Origin: Paracentrotus lividus
Lineage: Eukaryota; Echinodermata; Echinoidea; Camarodonta; Echinidae
Reading direction: 5' to 3'
Length of the DNA stretch: 64,000 nucleotides
Assembly: GCA_940671915.1 (NCBI GenBank)
Contig: CALNVZ010000641.1
Span: forward strand, 34,994,635-35,058,634
Position 1 is the stretch's first letter; the number at the start of each line of letters is the position of its first letter. The notes under the pieces are model-generated. The model did not search any database. It saw only the letters and a program-made list of their open reading frames with translations, and was not told the origin of the DNA. Below, one piece after another: positions 45,501-56,529 of this stretch. The translations under genes were made by a program, and so were the position numbers.

Positions 45501-48216
45501 CGTTTACTGAAAAAAGGGAGCCCCTCTCCACCCATACACCCGCTTTTGCTGCATATGTTCGAATAGCTTCGTAAGTTTAAATGATTTAGCTCGAACATTA
45601 AAAAAAAAAGAAGATAAATAAAACGTTTGTATGCATTATGCCAATTATTTGAGCCATCAAGCCTCCTACCTTTCGCATAAGTATCTAGTAAGACACCCCG
45701 AAGACCAGCCGTGTCCACCGCATTGATGTACTGAATATGAGGCCACACTCTCCTAATAATACCGTCAAAACCCTTCTCGAACTCTTGTCTCAGTTCGGCC
45801 GCCCTCTCCGGGTCACCACCACCCAAGGATTTCGTCAACTTCTTCTGAACGTCATCGCCGAGATTCAAATACGAGATGGTGCCGCGTTCGATATCCTTGA
45901 CGATGTCCTGCCAGCAGTGTTCAAGCTGTCTCATGGCGGACATGAGGTTGGAGGTGAAGTTAGCCATGATGCCGCCGAGATTTCGGTCTCTGAGTCCGAA
46001 CAGGAGGTGGATGTAAGTTGCTTCGAAGGTGCGGCTGATGAAGAAACCCTCGCCGGGCGTCGACAGAATGACCAGGAATTTCTTCATCCAAGGTGCGATC
46101 AGAGAGCCGGGTCCCATTAGGATGCCACCTTCAGTGTACCTAGACAGGAGAAATAAATAATTGAGGATACCGTGACCAAAGGTACTTTGAGGTTTACCTG
46201 GTCATTCCTGAGAGAGTAGTTTATGAAGAGAAAGAAGTATGGAGGGGAGATATATATACATATGTAGTATTAACTAGAACAGAGGAATTGAAGATGCTAG
46301 TACTAGATGTTCGTATGTTACATTTTAGCCCTCTGTTACATTTATGTAACAATGTGTCGTGTTCATCCAAGCGTAAAGACATACCACACAAAAATGGTAC
46401 CAGAAGATGCGGGAGGAGTTACTCTTTCGGAATATGTAAAATAATTGAAGATGCTAGTACTTAGCTGTTCGTATGTTACATTTTTACCCTCTGTTTCTCA
46501 AAACTGATTTGATGTAACATAGGAACATCTAGTACTAGCATCTTTAATTGTTTTCTTGATTGAGTCATTTAAATAAATATAAGCCAGATAAGAAGGCGAG
46601 ATGTGACGAAGGCTTGTGGTAGTATAGAGGGCTCGACGTTCCGGGCAGTTCGACCGTCCTTTATCAGGATTGATGGGTTCTAGATGACGCGTGGGATGAA
46701 TAATTGAGAAACGAACATATATTTTTGAAATATTGCAAAAATTGCGACCTGGATATTATAATTATGTTGAGGATAACAAAAATCTTAATAGGCACATGTT
46801 TGACCAGGAAACCCTTCCGAGGTTCCTAGTTTAATTGATTGTGACTTTTTTGTTACCGTGAACTAATGCAATACAACAACAAGAAAGAATTTTAGAAAGA
46901 GAGAAAGAGAGAGAGAGTGAGATCATGAGATGATTTTAAACTTTGATGAAAACGTATAATATCAGGACAAATTACCTCCGGAAAACTACTGCCCCCCCCC
47001 CCCCCGTCCCCAAGAAATAGGGTAAGGTTTATTTATAGGGTTCTGGTACATTTGTGTTGTTTGGGGTAGTTGTTAATAGAAGCTATTGATGAAATATTAA
47101 AAGCTGATATCTATTTATTAGTTATCAAATAATCAAAGCTTTTAAACCATATTTTACCTTGTTTTTGGAGCGGTATAAAGCCATATATCCTGCTGAAGCA
47201 GACTCCTCTCCTTAAAAGTCTTAAATGCAATATCACTGACCAGTCCATACATGATCTTATAACAATCAGAGATGAACGACTTGAGATAAGGCCACATCTT
47301 AGCTTTGCCAGTAGTACCTGAGGTAAAGGCGAAGCGCATGGGTTGCTCTGATGTTAGTACCCCATTCTCTCCCACTGCCATTCTGTCGATGTAGGAACGA
47401 TACTGGTCATAAGACGTTAATGGGTGATTCCTCCTCAGATCCTCCAGGCAATGTATATCCTGTCAAAAGACATTTATGGTAAATAATGGTTAAACAAAAT
47501 AGAAATAGAAACAAAAACAGAACAAAGACTAAAAATATAACAAAAGCAGAAGCAAAATCAGAATACAGAAACAAACAAAACAAAAACAAAACAGGGGGGG
47601 AAACGAAACATACATAACATAACAAAACTAAAATACAAATAATGATAATAAACAATGAAAAAACGGGAATCGTTAGAAAAACATGAGATATAGTTAAGAT
47701 CTTAAAAAGTTAAAAAGGCCGAAGAAATATATTCACGAAATTAAAGCAGGAGCAAAATGATTTTACTGGAATAAGGGGAAACAAATTGATCGGTTTGTTT
47801 GTTTGTTAGTTACAGATTGTTTTGATTTGTTTTCTTTTGTTTTCTTTTATTTTTTTTATATTTTTTAAATTTTTTTTTACCTTAACCCTAAGCCTAACCT
47901 ACTTATTTTTGTGGCGGTATATTTGTCTATCCATAAAGGAAACGCCAATATTAGCTTACTTTGAGCTTATGTTGCCGTCCATAGACCGTATCACTGTTCT
48001 TCTTGATGATCGCCCTCAACAGTTCATCCTGGGCCAGACGGGGATTCCCCCAAGCCGACTGGTAGTCACGCATGCGCAATGAATTCTTGATCAATGTGAA
48101 GCTGATGAGCACGTAATGAACAAGGGCTGTAATAACCGTATGACCATCGGATATCCGTAATGTTGACATCCGGACTGTCATCAGTGAAAGCAGTAGACAT
48201 GATACTCCCAGTGTTC
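39585..48216 (-). CDS. GH3 domain protein, gene 3 (exons 2-9; first exon not found)
   Basis: Exons, 5' to 3': 48216-47960, 47459-47158, 46139-45670, 44617-44482, 42463-42299, 41719-41568, 40754-40657, 39839-39585 (stop TAA at 39587-39585). Phases join throughout and give 611 residues. The incoming phase (one base carried) equals that of the exon-1 donor in genes 1 and 2, so a leader exon is expected upstream of 48216 but I could not find it. Motifs: TSGTTGKAKMWP (ATP loop), GEGFFISRTFEATYIHLLF, YAPGFGATEGMMG, FGCYRFRYGDVIKV, and terminal NQYKVPRKLRTPQML. It is more divergent than genes 1 and 2 are from each other. It has introns after HKLK and within APKTR|Y that the others lack, and lacks their intron before YGADP. 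The introns contain a tRNA gene, decayed copies of the 44482-44617 exon and four mobile elements. Confidence 0.9.
40374..40590 (+). mobile_element. LINE fragment (carboxy end of a reverse transcriptase ORF)
   Basis: The plus frame encodes RRNKNWLGHILRGQNMLQDI, then a basic block GKRGRRRPRNRM and AREGWRK. This is the familiar C-terminal tail of a class of animal LINE ORFs (WLGHxLR...I.EG..GKRGRGRPR). Similarity fades about 65 bases before the donor of gene 3 exon 8 (40657). The copy is antisense to gene 3 and is only a fragment. Confidence 0.72.
41960..42260. repeat. Partial copy of the CGTCGTA MITE
   Basis: TTTCTACGAAATCCGTCGTA and GAGTTGCACGCCGCTCGTACG near 42048-42097 match the right half of the MITE at 43081-43331 (TTTCCTACGAAATCCATCGTA, GAGTTGCACGTCG). 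The full extent is unclear. It lies in the intron between exons 6 and 7 of gene 3. Confidence 0.5.
42805..43000. mobile_element. MITE with CACTCTTA ends, TA target
   Basis: CACTCTTAGAAATTTATAGA... at the left and ...TTCTAAAAATTTTAAGAGTG at the right, flanked by TA (42803-42804 and 43001-43002). The inside has GAACC/GGTTC boxes arranged as inverted repeats (GGTTCTT...AAGAACC). No ORF. Confidence 0.82.
43081..43331. mobile_element. MITE with TGCGGCGGTCACAACTCGTC ends
   Basis: Near-perfect inverted ends (TGCGGCGGTCACAACTCGTC / GACGAGTTGTGACCGCCGCA), flanked by TA (43079-43080 and 43332-43333). The element splits a relic copy of gene 3 exon 5, which gives an independent check of its limits. GC-rich with many CGTCGTA boxes. 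Confidence 0.87.
43467..44464. mobile_element. ~1-kb inverted-repeat element, CACTGTTCGTCATAAAGG family
   Basis: The ends CACTGTTCGTCATAAAGGTG and CACCTTTATGACGGACAGTG are flanked by TA. The arms mirror one another for about 400 bases (for example TATCTTGGACG...CCC with its partner at 44337-44347; CTCGACTCTTTTGTCTAGGG with CCCTAGACAAGAG near 44113). No transposase is present. Related copies occur at 56530-57620 and 62030-63115, with fragments at 53863-54000 and 63777-64000. Confidence 0.87.
45268..45341 (+). tRNA. tRNA-Arg (anticodon TCT)
   Basis: A complete cloverleaf: acceptor GTCCCTG / CAGGGAT, D stem GCGC / GCGC, anticodon stem TTGGA / TTCAA with loop CTTCTAA (anticodon TCT), T stem CCGGG / CCCGG with loop TTCGAGT, discriminator G. 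A box (TGGCGCAATGGATTAGCG) and B box (GGTTCGAGTCC) are intact. A T run (ATTTTTTTG) about 11 bases downstream can terminate RNA polymerase III. No intron and no encoded CCA. It sits antisense in the intron between exons 4 and 5 of gene 3. Confidence 0.95.
46285..46550. repeat. Inverted-repeat MITE with GATGCTAGTACTAGATGTTC ends
   Basis: AATTGAAGATGCTAGTACTA... at the left is mirrored by ...TAGTACTAGCATCTTTAATT at the right. A further direct copy of the left end lies at about 46442-46490, so the element may be nested or duplicated. No ORF. It lies in the intron between exons 3 and 4 of gene 3. Confidence 0.75.
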
Positions 48217-48338
48217 CTATAATGGTGATATAAAGATAATCTTACTGTTATATGTGAATTATATACAGTATATAAAACATACGGTATATACCGTATATTA
48301 TATACCGTATATGAAATATATATTCTTTATTGGATATA

Positions 48339-49324
48339 GGGTACATGCAGGTAATATGGGCCCCTTAAGCTCATTTGCCTAAATTGCACAAAATTACGAA
48401 ATGACACACAGTCTAATCTTTGTTTATATGAATCAATAACTACTGCTCTAACTTTTATTGTGAAGAAAAACAATTATCACCAACCCCCCTGTCTGCAATA
48501 TTCAAATGTTGACGTCATTACCAAAGTGCCCATATTACCTGCATGTGCAGGTAATATGGGCACATGTATTTAATGTATGTTTTAAAAACTACAATGACTC
48601 TACCATGTCTGGAATTTGCTTAAAATGTTGAAAATCATTAACTTTAAGACATAATTTGAAATTCTAAGACCCTTCAGTAAATCCTTTGACTATATATTTC
48701 ATTGTTATATATTTTGTATACTATTTCTTTTTAAAATATTTTTAAAATATTATTTTCATTATACAAGTCAATATAGGTCTACAATAAGTTAATTATATTA
48801 ATTATATACTGTGAATATACCCAAAAAAATCGTAGCAATGAGATTGATGCCTCATCCCAATACTAAGTACCAGAATCATTTCCGCCATTTTGGATGTCCC
48901 ATATTACCTGCACTAATGTTGCTGTGTCAGGCAAGCATTCAATGCCACATTGCATCCCTTTACTAAAACAAATTGACCTGTACACGCTATAGTATGATCA
49001 AAATGAAACTATAAGCTTAATAAATATACAAAATAATTGAGGTTACCCCCTCAAACACTCTTTCACCATCACATTCTGTGAAATATCAAATTTTACATCA
49101 GGGTAAAAAAATGCCGTAAGTTTTACCTACCTTGTTGGTTTTCAGCAATTTTCTCAAAGAAATTTCGGCATCAGATGCTCTCACGACGTTATATTTTCGT
49201 ATACAGTTCATATGAACAACATTATGGTGCTCACACCGGTCACCGGTCATCGGTCGACGGTCACGACATGATTTGCTTCAGGTGGCCCATATTACCTGCT
49301 GGCCCATATTACCTGCATGTACCC
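48339..49324. mobile_element. TA-target element with iterated CCCATATTACCTGCA boxes
   Basis: Perfect inverted ends begin GGGTACATGCAGGTAATATG. The flanking TA lies at 48337-48338 and 49325-49326. The 15-base box CCCATATTACCTGCA (or its complement) recurs at both ends, doubled at the right end, as a head-to-head pair near 48530-48557, and near 48898. No ORF of note. A second copy at 54398-55416 sits inside a sequence whose uninterrupted form is at about 63495, confirming a TA target. Confidence 0.88.
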
Positions 49325-50003
49325 TATCCACGTAGATCCGTATTCGTGCAAGCTATAGGCTAATTTACTCAATGTCAACAGTGTATATTATTGGGATAAC
49401 GCGCAGGCCTAATTATACCAACTATTAATTAAACCTCCTATTCCAACAGCAAAACTCGAGCACTTTGAAGGCTTCAAGAAATTACTTGAGTATAAACTTG
49501 CTATAAAAACAACGATATAATCTTCTCAGATAGGCCTACAATTAGGACTATTTTGAGAAACAATAACCCATTTATTATTGAAGAAACTTTAGGTCGCCAT
49601 CGAGATCGAGTCATGTCTGAAGGCCTAGACCCCACAAAGTCGTTTAAATTCTCGAAGAAAAGATTCAAACTAGTGATATCTATCTACCGAGTGAATCAGG
49701 AAAAGAAATAAGTATCTTAGAAATTGTTCATTTGAATAATTATCATCCATGAACAGATATATGCCTTCATTCCACTGACACACTGAAAGTGTTAGAATGG
49801 GTTCACGGAGGCACTGATTGATTGGTGTGATGTAAAATACCTTTTAAGTCAAAGTATTTGATATTTTGTACCACGAATTAACTTGTGAATGTTATATTTG
49901 GTGTATGCAGATGTTATTAAATTTGATTTTTACCTGTGAAATTCTTGAAAGTAGTCAGTACCCATTATTGATAAACGCTTTGGTATTAATAATTCGGTTC
50001 GGT
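49325..50003. other. Gene-free stretch upstream of gene 3
   Basis: AT-rich single-copy-looking DNA. A leader exon for gene 3 would be expected between 48217 and here or further right, but no frame resembling the HLKLGLV leader followed by a GTGAG donor was found. Nothing else is seen. Confidence 0.4.
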
Positions 50004-50261
50004 GTAAAAATGGCAGAGGTAAAAATGGCAGAGGCAAAAATGGCAGAGGTAAAATGGCAGAGGTTAAAAATGGCGAAGGTAAAAATGGCGGAGGAAAAAT
50101 GGCAGGAGTAAAAATGGCAGATGTAAAAATGCAGAGGTAAAATGGCAGAGGTAAAAATGGCAGAGGTAAAAATGGCAGAGGCAAAAATGGCGGAGGTAAA
50201 AATGGCGGAGGAAAAAATGGCAGAGATAAAAATGGCGGAGGTACAAATGGCAGAGGTAAAA
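50004..50261 (+). repeat. Minisatellite AAAATGGCAGAGGT (array 1)
   Basis: About 17 imperfect copies of a ~14-15-base unit. The long ORFs on both strands (KMAEVKMAE or PLPFLPLPF type) are translations of the repeat. The same unit forms the centres of both palindromes further right. Confidence 0.9.
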
Positions 50262-50504
50262 TAGTCTGCAAGCACAGACTCAATTTGACACTAATACAAA
50301 TTTCAGTCTAGAGTGGAGACTAGCCTCCAAACTCACTGTCTGTGTCAAAGAGAGGAGCTAACAGTACACGAGTGAATCTAGTTCTTTACTTCAGACACTA
50401 GTAAGCGAACAACAGTGGTTCGTGTCTGCAAACTAGAGGTAAAATGTCAGGTCATACTCAATTAAATTGTCATAGCAAACCCATGAATAAAACATGACCA
50501 ATTC

Positions 50505-51682
50505 CCTTAGTGGTATCTCACTTCTCGGAAACGCCTTCGCGACAGTAAAAAACATTACGTCTCCGTCTCCGATGTCACGGAGACGTTCGCGGAGATGTCT
50601 CCACGACGTCTCCGTGACAGTTTAAAAAAAAAAAACTGTAACAAGCGCTTTCAAAAAGAACCGTCTCAAAGTGTTTCCGCGACTCATGACGTCTCGAGAC
50701 GCCTCCGCGACGTTTTATGAGTTGCGCGGATACAACTTTAAGACGGTTCCTTGAAATTGCTTTGTTACACTCTGCGACATGCGGAGACGTCTCTAATACT
50801 TTTTTCCGTCACGGCTCTAATACTTTTTATCCGTCGCGAAATGTTTTCTGTCCGCGGAGACGTCCACACGGAATCTTTGTTTCACGTATAAAAGGTATGA
50901 AAATATGTAAGCTTTAAAAATCGAGGGGGACGATCCCCCCCCAGAAAAAACAAGGGGGGACACGTCTCCCCCCCCCCTGTTCCCCTCGGACCGCCGCCAT
51001 GATCACAGGCTACTAATAGTGACGAAATCAGTCGCGGGACGGATATTTGACATAAAATGTTACCTGTTTATTAGCTTGACAAGCTAATACACTACATAAA
51101 AATATGTTAAGCTATAAAAATCGAGGGGACGACCCCCCCCCAGAAAAAATCAAGGGGGACACGTCCCCCCCTCGTCCCCCTCGGGATCACCGCCAATGAT
51201 CACAGGCTAACTAATAGTGACGAAATCAGTCGCGGGACTGATATTTGACATAAATGTTACCTGTTATTAGCTTCACAAGCTAATCACTACATAAAATATG
51301 TTAAGCTATAAAAATCTAGGGGGACGACCCCCCCCCCCAAAAAAAAATCGAGGGGGACGATCCCCCAGAAAAAATCAAGGGGAACACGTCCCTCCCCCCC
51401 CGTCCCCTCGGGATCGCCGCCAATGATCACAGGCTACTAATTAGTGACGAAATCAGTGCGCGGGACTGATATTTTACATAAATGTTACCTGTTATTAGCT
51501 TCACAAGTCTAATTATTACATAAAATATGTTTAAGCTATAACAATCTAGGGGGGACACGTCCCCCGCCCCCCCCCCCGCCGGAATCGCCGCCAATGCTGA
51601 GGAGACAAGCTACATGGCAAAACCATGTTGACAAATCCGTCTCAAATGTGTTTCCGCGAAGAGAGATACCTACCACCCTTAG
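50505..51682. mobile_element. Element with CCTTAGTGGTATCTC ends and CG-rich repeats
   Basis: The left end CCTTAGTGGTATCTCACTTC and right end GAAGAGAGATACC...CACCCTTAGG are imperfect inverted repeats. About 50530-50880 is built from GAGACGTCTCCGCGAC-type repeats, as in the smaller MITE at 19334. About 50895-51600 is three to four tandem copies of a ~200-base unit that starts ATGTTAAGCTATAAAAATC, carries GGGGGACGACCCCCCC, and ends with CACAAGCTAAT. The right terminus is duplicated in inverted form at about 53383 within palindrome 1. Confidence 0.72.
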
Positions 51683-53837
51683 GAACGGGGTAAATAGTTA
51701 ACAAAGAAAGCTAGTAATAAGAAGGGATTATAAAATATCATTGTTGGAGGTTTTCTTAACTTTTAAATTGACTGACTTCCATTTGGACTGGCTGATTATG
51801 AGCTATTGCAATTTCAAAGTATCGGCGATTGTTATAGTCATTACTGCATGTGTTTTACATCAAAATCGTATTGGTAATTTTATTTTATTTTTCTCTCATG
51901 AGGTAAAAATAATAAAGAATTACTTTTGTTAAGACATGCTGTTGTTTGTCTGTTAAACAAAACCGTGCACACCTATTTTAGGATTACATTTCCACACTGA
52001 CGTCGTAATTTATTTATAACTTGTTATACATGTACAGTTGAAAGGCAAAAATGTAAATAAAACAATCGTTCACTTTGGTATAGCAACATCTCATAGCAGA
52101 TAGTAGGCCTACAAATGGAAGTGAGTCAATTATAATGATAAGGACCCCTCCAGGCTGTCCAGCATTGAAATTTGAAAATCCCTTCTCAGTTTTCTTTATA
52201 AATGTTTTACCCTCTTTCCTAAAGGGAATTTGCCATAATTATAAGCATGGGCTTTGCTATGACAATAGGATTGCTTAAGACATTCCATTTTACTTATGGC
52301 ATTTTTATCTCTGCCATTTTTGCCTCTGCCACTTTTGCCTCTGCCATTTTTGCCTCTGCCATTTTTACCTCTGCCATTTTTGCCTCTGCCACTTTTGCCT
52401 CTGCCATTTTGAATAGGTAAAAATGGCAAGAGGCAAAATGGGTAAATCAGAGGCAAAAATGGCAAGCCAATGGCAGAAAATGCGCCAGATATAAAAATGG
52501 CAGAGGTAAAAATGGCAGAGGTAAAAATGGCAGAGCGCAAAAATGGCAGAGGTAAAAATGGCAGAGGAAAAAGGCAGGAGGTAAAAATGGCAGAAGGCAA
52601 AAATGCAGAGGTAAAATGGCAGAGCAAAAATGGCAGAGGCAAAAGTGGCAGAAGGCCAAAATGCGCAGAGGTAAAAAATGCAGAGGCAAAAATGGCAAGA
52701 GGCAAAAGTGGCAGAGGCAAAAATGGCAGAGCATAAAAATGCCATAAGTAAATGGAATGTCTTAAGCAATGCCTATTGTCATAAGCAAAGCCCATGCTTA
52801 TAATTATGGCAAATTCCCTTTAGGAAAGAGGGTAAAAAATTTATAAAGGAAAACTGAGAAGGGAATTTTCAAAATTTCCAATGCTGGACAGCCTGGAGGG
52901 TCCTTATCATTATAATTGACTCACTTTCCATTTGTAGCCTACTATCTGCTATGAGATGTTGCTATACACCAAGTGAACGATTGTTATTATTTAACATTTT
53001 TGCTTTCAAACTGTACATGTATAACAAGTTATAAAATAAATTACGAACGTCAGTGGGAAATTGCTAATCCTAAAATAGTGTGCACGGTTTTGTGTTAACA
53101 GACAAACAACAGCATGTCTTAACAAGTAATTCTTTATTATTTTTACCTCAGAGAGAAAAATAAAATAAAATTACCAATTACGATTTTGATGTAAAACACA
53201 TGCAGTAAATGACTATAACAATCGCCGATAACCTTTTGAAATTGCAAATACAGCTCATAATTAGCCAGTCCAAATGGAAGTCAGTCAAGTTTAAAAAGTT
53301 AAGAAAAACCTCCAACAATGATATTTTATAATCCGCTTCTTATTACTAGCTTTCTTTGTTAACTATTTACCCCGTTTCCTAAGGGTGGTAGGTATCTCTC
53401 TTCGCGGAACACATTTGAGACGGATTTGTCAACATGGTTTTGCCATGTAGCTTGTCTCCTCAAGCCATTGGCGGCGATTCCGGGGGGGGGGGGGCCGAGG
53501 GGACGTGTCCCCCCTAGATGTGGTTATAGCTTAAACATATTTTTATGTAATAATTAGAAAAAACTTGTGAGCTAATAAACAGGTAACATTTATGTCAAAT
53601 ATCAGTCCCGCGCACTGATTCGTTCACTAATTAGTAGCCTGTGATCATTGGGCGGCGTCCCGAGGGGACAGGGGGGGGGGGAGACGGTTTCCGCCTTGAT
53701 TTTTCTGGGGGATCGTCCCCCCTCGATTTTTTTTGGGGGGGGGGCGTCCCCCTAGTTTTATAGGCTTAACATATTTAATGTAGTGATTAGCTTGTGAAGC
53801 TAATAAAAGGTAACATTTATGTCAATATCAGTCCCGC
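51231..53837. repeat. Palindrome 1 (arms ~1.25 kb, centre ~52.5 kb)
   Basis: Sequence from 51231 (GCGGGACTGATATTTGACAT) reappears as its complement at the right, ending at the N gap (ATGTCAATATCAGTCCCGC). Good anchors: ATAAGCATGGGCTTTGC at 52241 with its complement at 52785-52801; GGTTTTCTTAACTTTTAAA at 51751 with its partner at about 53298. The arms differ largely by one-base gains and losses. The centre (52287-52745) is an inverted array of the AAAATGGCAGAGGT unit. No genes; the overlapping ORFs are repeat translations. Confidence 0.88.
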
Positions 53838-53862
53838 NNNNNNNNNNNNNNNNNNNNNNNNN
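53838..53862. other. Assembly gap (25 N)
   Basis: Twenty-five N bases. The left side stops within the right arm of palindrome 1. The right side starts within a copy of sequence that recurs at about 62970. A fixed-size gap like this normally means unknown length. Confidence 0.98.
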
Positions 53863-55480
53863 AGGAACGCTACCAAGATATAGCTGAAGGTCCCCAAAAA
53901 GGGAAAAGTTAGTGAAATAAGCAATCAAGATTTATAGCTGGGACAAAATACAATGCTGGAACTGAGAAAATAATAAAAATCCAACCTTTACGACCAATAG
54001 TATTGATACATTTACAAAAATAAATCCATAGGTTTTCGTGGATGGCATATTATATTGGATGATTGGTATAGACTCAACCGATATTTCTCAGATTGTTTCC
54101 GATAGATCCAGCTGGAAAAAGCGTGCATACAAGCAAACACAGTGGCATGGGGGTATATACTGCACCCATTTTTTCAGGCCACACAAAATTTGCCTCTTTC
54201 AAAAGTATCGATTAGCTGTCCCCTTTTTAAAGTGGAAAAGTGCTCCTAATAAGTGCTCCTAAAAATAAACTTGTGAAATTTTTCTATTTATAAAACGGGC
54301 ACTTTGATACTACAATGTGCCAATTTTTTTTAATTTATTTTTCAAACCCTAAAATTTCTCTCAACTCGCCAATTAAGGAGCGTAAAAATTCAATATAGAC
54401 GCGTACATGCAGTAATAGGGCCCCTAAGCTCATTTCCTCAGAATTGCATAAAATTACGAAATGACACCACAGTCTAATCTTGTTTATATGAATCAAGAAC
54501 TACAGCTCTACTTTTATATGTGAAGAAAAACAATATATCACCACGACGCCACCCTGCCTGCAATATTCAAATGTTGGACGTCATTACCAAGAAGGCCCAT
54601 ATTACCTGCATGATGCATGTAATAGGGTCCATGTATTTAATTATGTTTTAAAAACTACAAGTGACTCTACCATGTCTGAAAATTTGCTTAAAATGTGTGA
54701 AATCAATACTTTAGAATATATTTGAAATTATAGGAACCCTTCAGTAATTCCTTTGACTTATATTTCATTGTTATGGTATTTTGCGTATTATTTCTATTTT
54801 TTGAATATTCTTTAAATTATTATTTTTATTATACAAGTCAATATGGCCTACCAATAAGTTATTTATATTAATCATATACTGTGAATATACATGCTACCCA
54901 AAAAATCGGAGCAAAGAATGATGCTCATCCCAAACTAAGCTACAGATATCATTTCGCTTTTGGAGTGTCCCATATTACCTGGCACTAATGTTGCTGATGT
55001 CAGGCAAAGCATTCAATGCCACATTGCACCCCTCACTAAAAACATATTGACCTGCTACCACGACTAGTATGATCAAATGAAACTATAAGACTTTACTAAA
55101 TATACAAAAACAAATTGAGGTTACCCCCTCAAACCAACTCTTTCACCATCACATTCTGTGAAACATCATAATTTTACTCAGCGGTATAAAAATGCACGTA
55201 ATTCTCCAACCTTGTTGGTTTTCACGCAATTTCTCAGAGAAATTTTCGCGCATCACATGCTCTCAAAGACGATATAATTTTCGATATACAGTTCATATGA
55301 ACAACATTATGGTGGCCCCAACCGGTCACCGGTCACCCGCGGTCGAACGGTCACGACATGCTATTTGCTTTCAGGTCGGCCCATATTACCTGCTGGCCCA
55401 TATACCTGCATTACCCTATTGTTAAATTAAACAAATTCCTCCTGCTGCCTAGTAGACAAATATATCTTAGCGGGAGGAGG
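53863..55480. repeat. Direct copy of the 62970-63545 sequence, carrying the TA-target element
   Basis: 53863-54397 matches 62970-63490 in the same orientation (GAACGTCCAAGATATAGCTG, GGATGGCTTATTGGATGATTG, GATTAGACTGTG-type blocks). After the inserted element (54398-55416) the match resumes (TTGTTAAATT...CTGCTGCCTAG...ACAAATATAT). Many one-base indels relative to the other copy. No gene. Confidence 0.8.
54398..55416. mobile_element. Second copy of the GGGTACATGCAGG TA-target element
   Basis: Collinear with 48339-49324 over its whole length, but with numerous one-base indels and a damaged left terminus. The right end TGCATTACCC is followed by TA. The flank (TTGTTAAATT) continues the host sequence seen without insertion near 63495. 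Confidence 0.85.
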
Positions 55481-55835
55481 TGGGTCTTTCAACCCGCTAG
55501 ACAACCCCACCCCCCCCCCTCACCCTGGTTATTTGCCCTGCCTCCTAAGTTCTTTAAGTTCTTTATTTGTCTTTTGCGCATCCCCACTTTTTTTCTTCCC
55601 TTTATCGATCCCCTTCTTTCGCCTTACCTCCCTCTTTTCTTTTTTCCCCTGTTTTGGTTTACGCCTTTTGAACCTACTGTATCGCGGGGGGGGAGGATGC
55701 ATCGTGTCCCAAGACGTGTTCATCCATAGATGATACATAAGTCCCCTGACAAATCATTATTGTGATACACCCTAGCTGCATACTTTCCATATATTCCTGT
55801 CACGTTCTCGTGGGCTTTTAGCTGTCTGCTTGTGA
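55481..55835. other. Short unpaired stretch before palindrome 2
   Basis: CT-rich and C-rich low-complexity DNA (runs of C at about 55511-55519; TTTTCTTCCCTTT). The ORFs here are compositional. Nothing else is seen. Confidence 0.4.
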
Positions 55836-56529
55836 GGCCTCAATTTCTGCACTGTCGTTCTAGTGGGTCTGTTCAGTGTGTCGGTCCTCATGCGCGCCTA
55901 GTTTTCCTAATTCGGCTTGGGGGTTAACTTATGTGTATTGTTGGTCTCGTGCATCCTCATATTATATGCTCTAATGTCTATCTAATTTCGACCTTTTATT
56001 TGGCTAGTGGTCTGTCTTAATGCAGCCTTTTTTTGTTGTTGCTTGTTATAGAGTCTATCTTTATAGGGCCGTCGGTCTCGTGGATGACCCTCTTCAAATA
56101 TATTCTGTCTCTAGGCAGCAGGCAAAAGTTTGTTCAATTTAACAAATATAATGCTTGTTACCTCGTTGATGCGGTTTGGAGAAGAAATTTTTGCGTTGAA
56201 AAATACATTTTTTAAAATGTGCACAGTCTAATATCAAGTGCCCTTTCTTTGCATTGAAAATTTTTTAATTTATTCTTAGATTAAAAAGGAGCACTTTTAA
56301 CATTTTAAAAAGGGAGGCACTATATATTACAATGAAAGACGGCACATTTGTGGTGCCTTGAAAAGGAGGGTTGCAACCGTGTCCCCTGCCCGCCTCCGCT
56401 GTGTCGCTTGTATGACCCTTCTCCTGCTAGCCTATCGAAACAATCTGAGAAATTTCGGTTGAGTCTATACAATCATCCAATAAGCCATCCAGGAAATCTA
56501 TGATTTATTTTTGTAAATGTATACACAAA

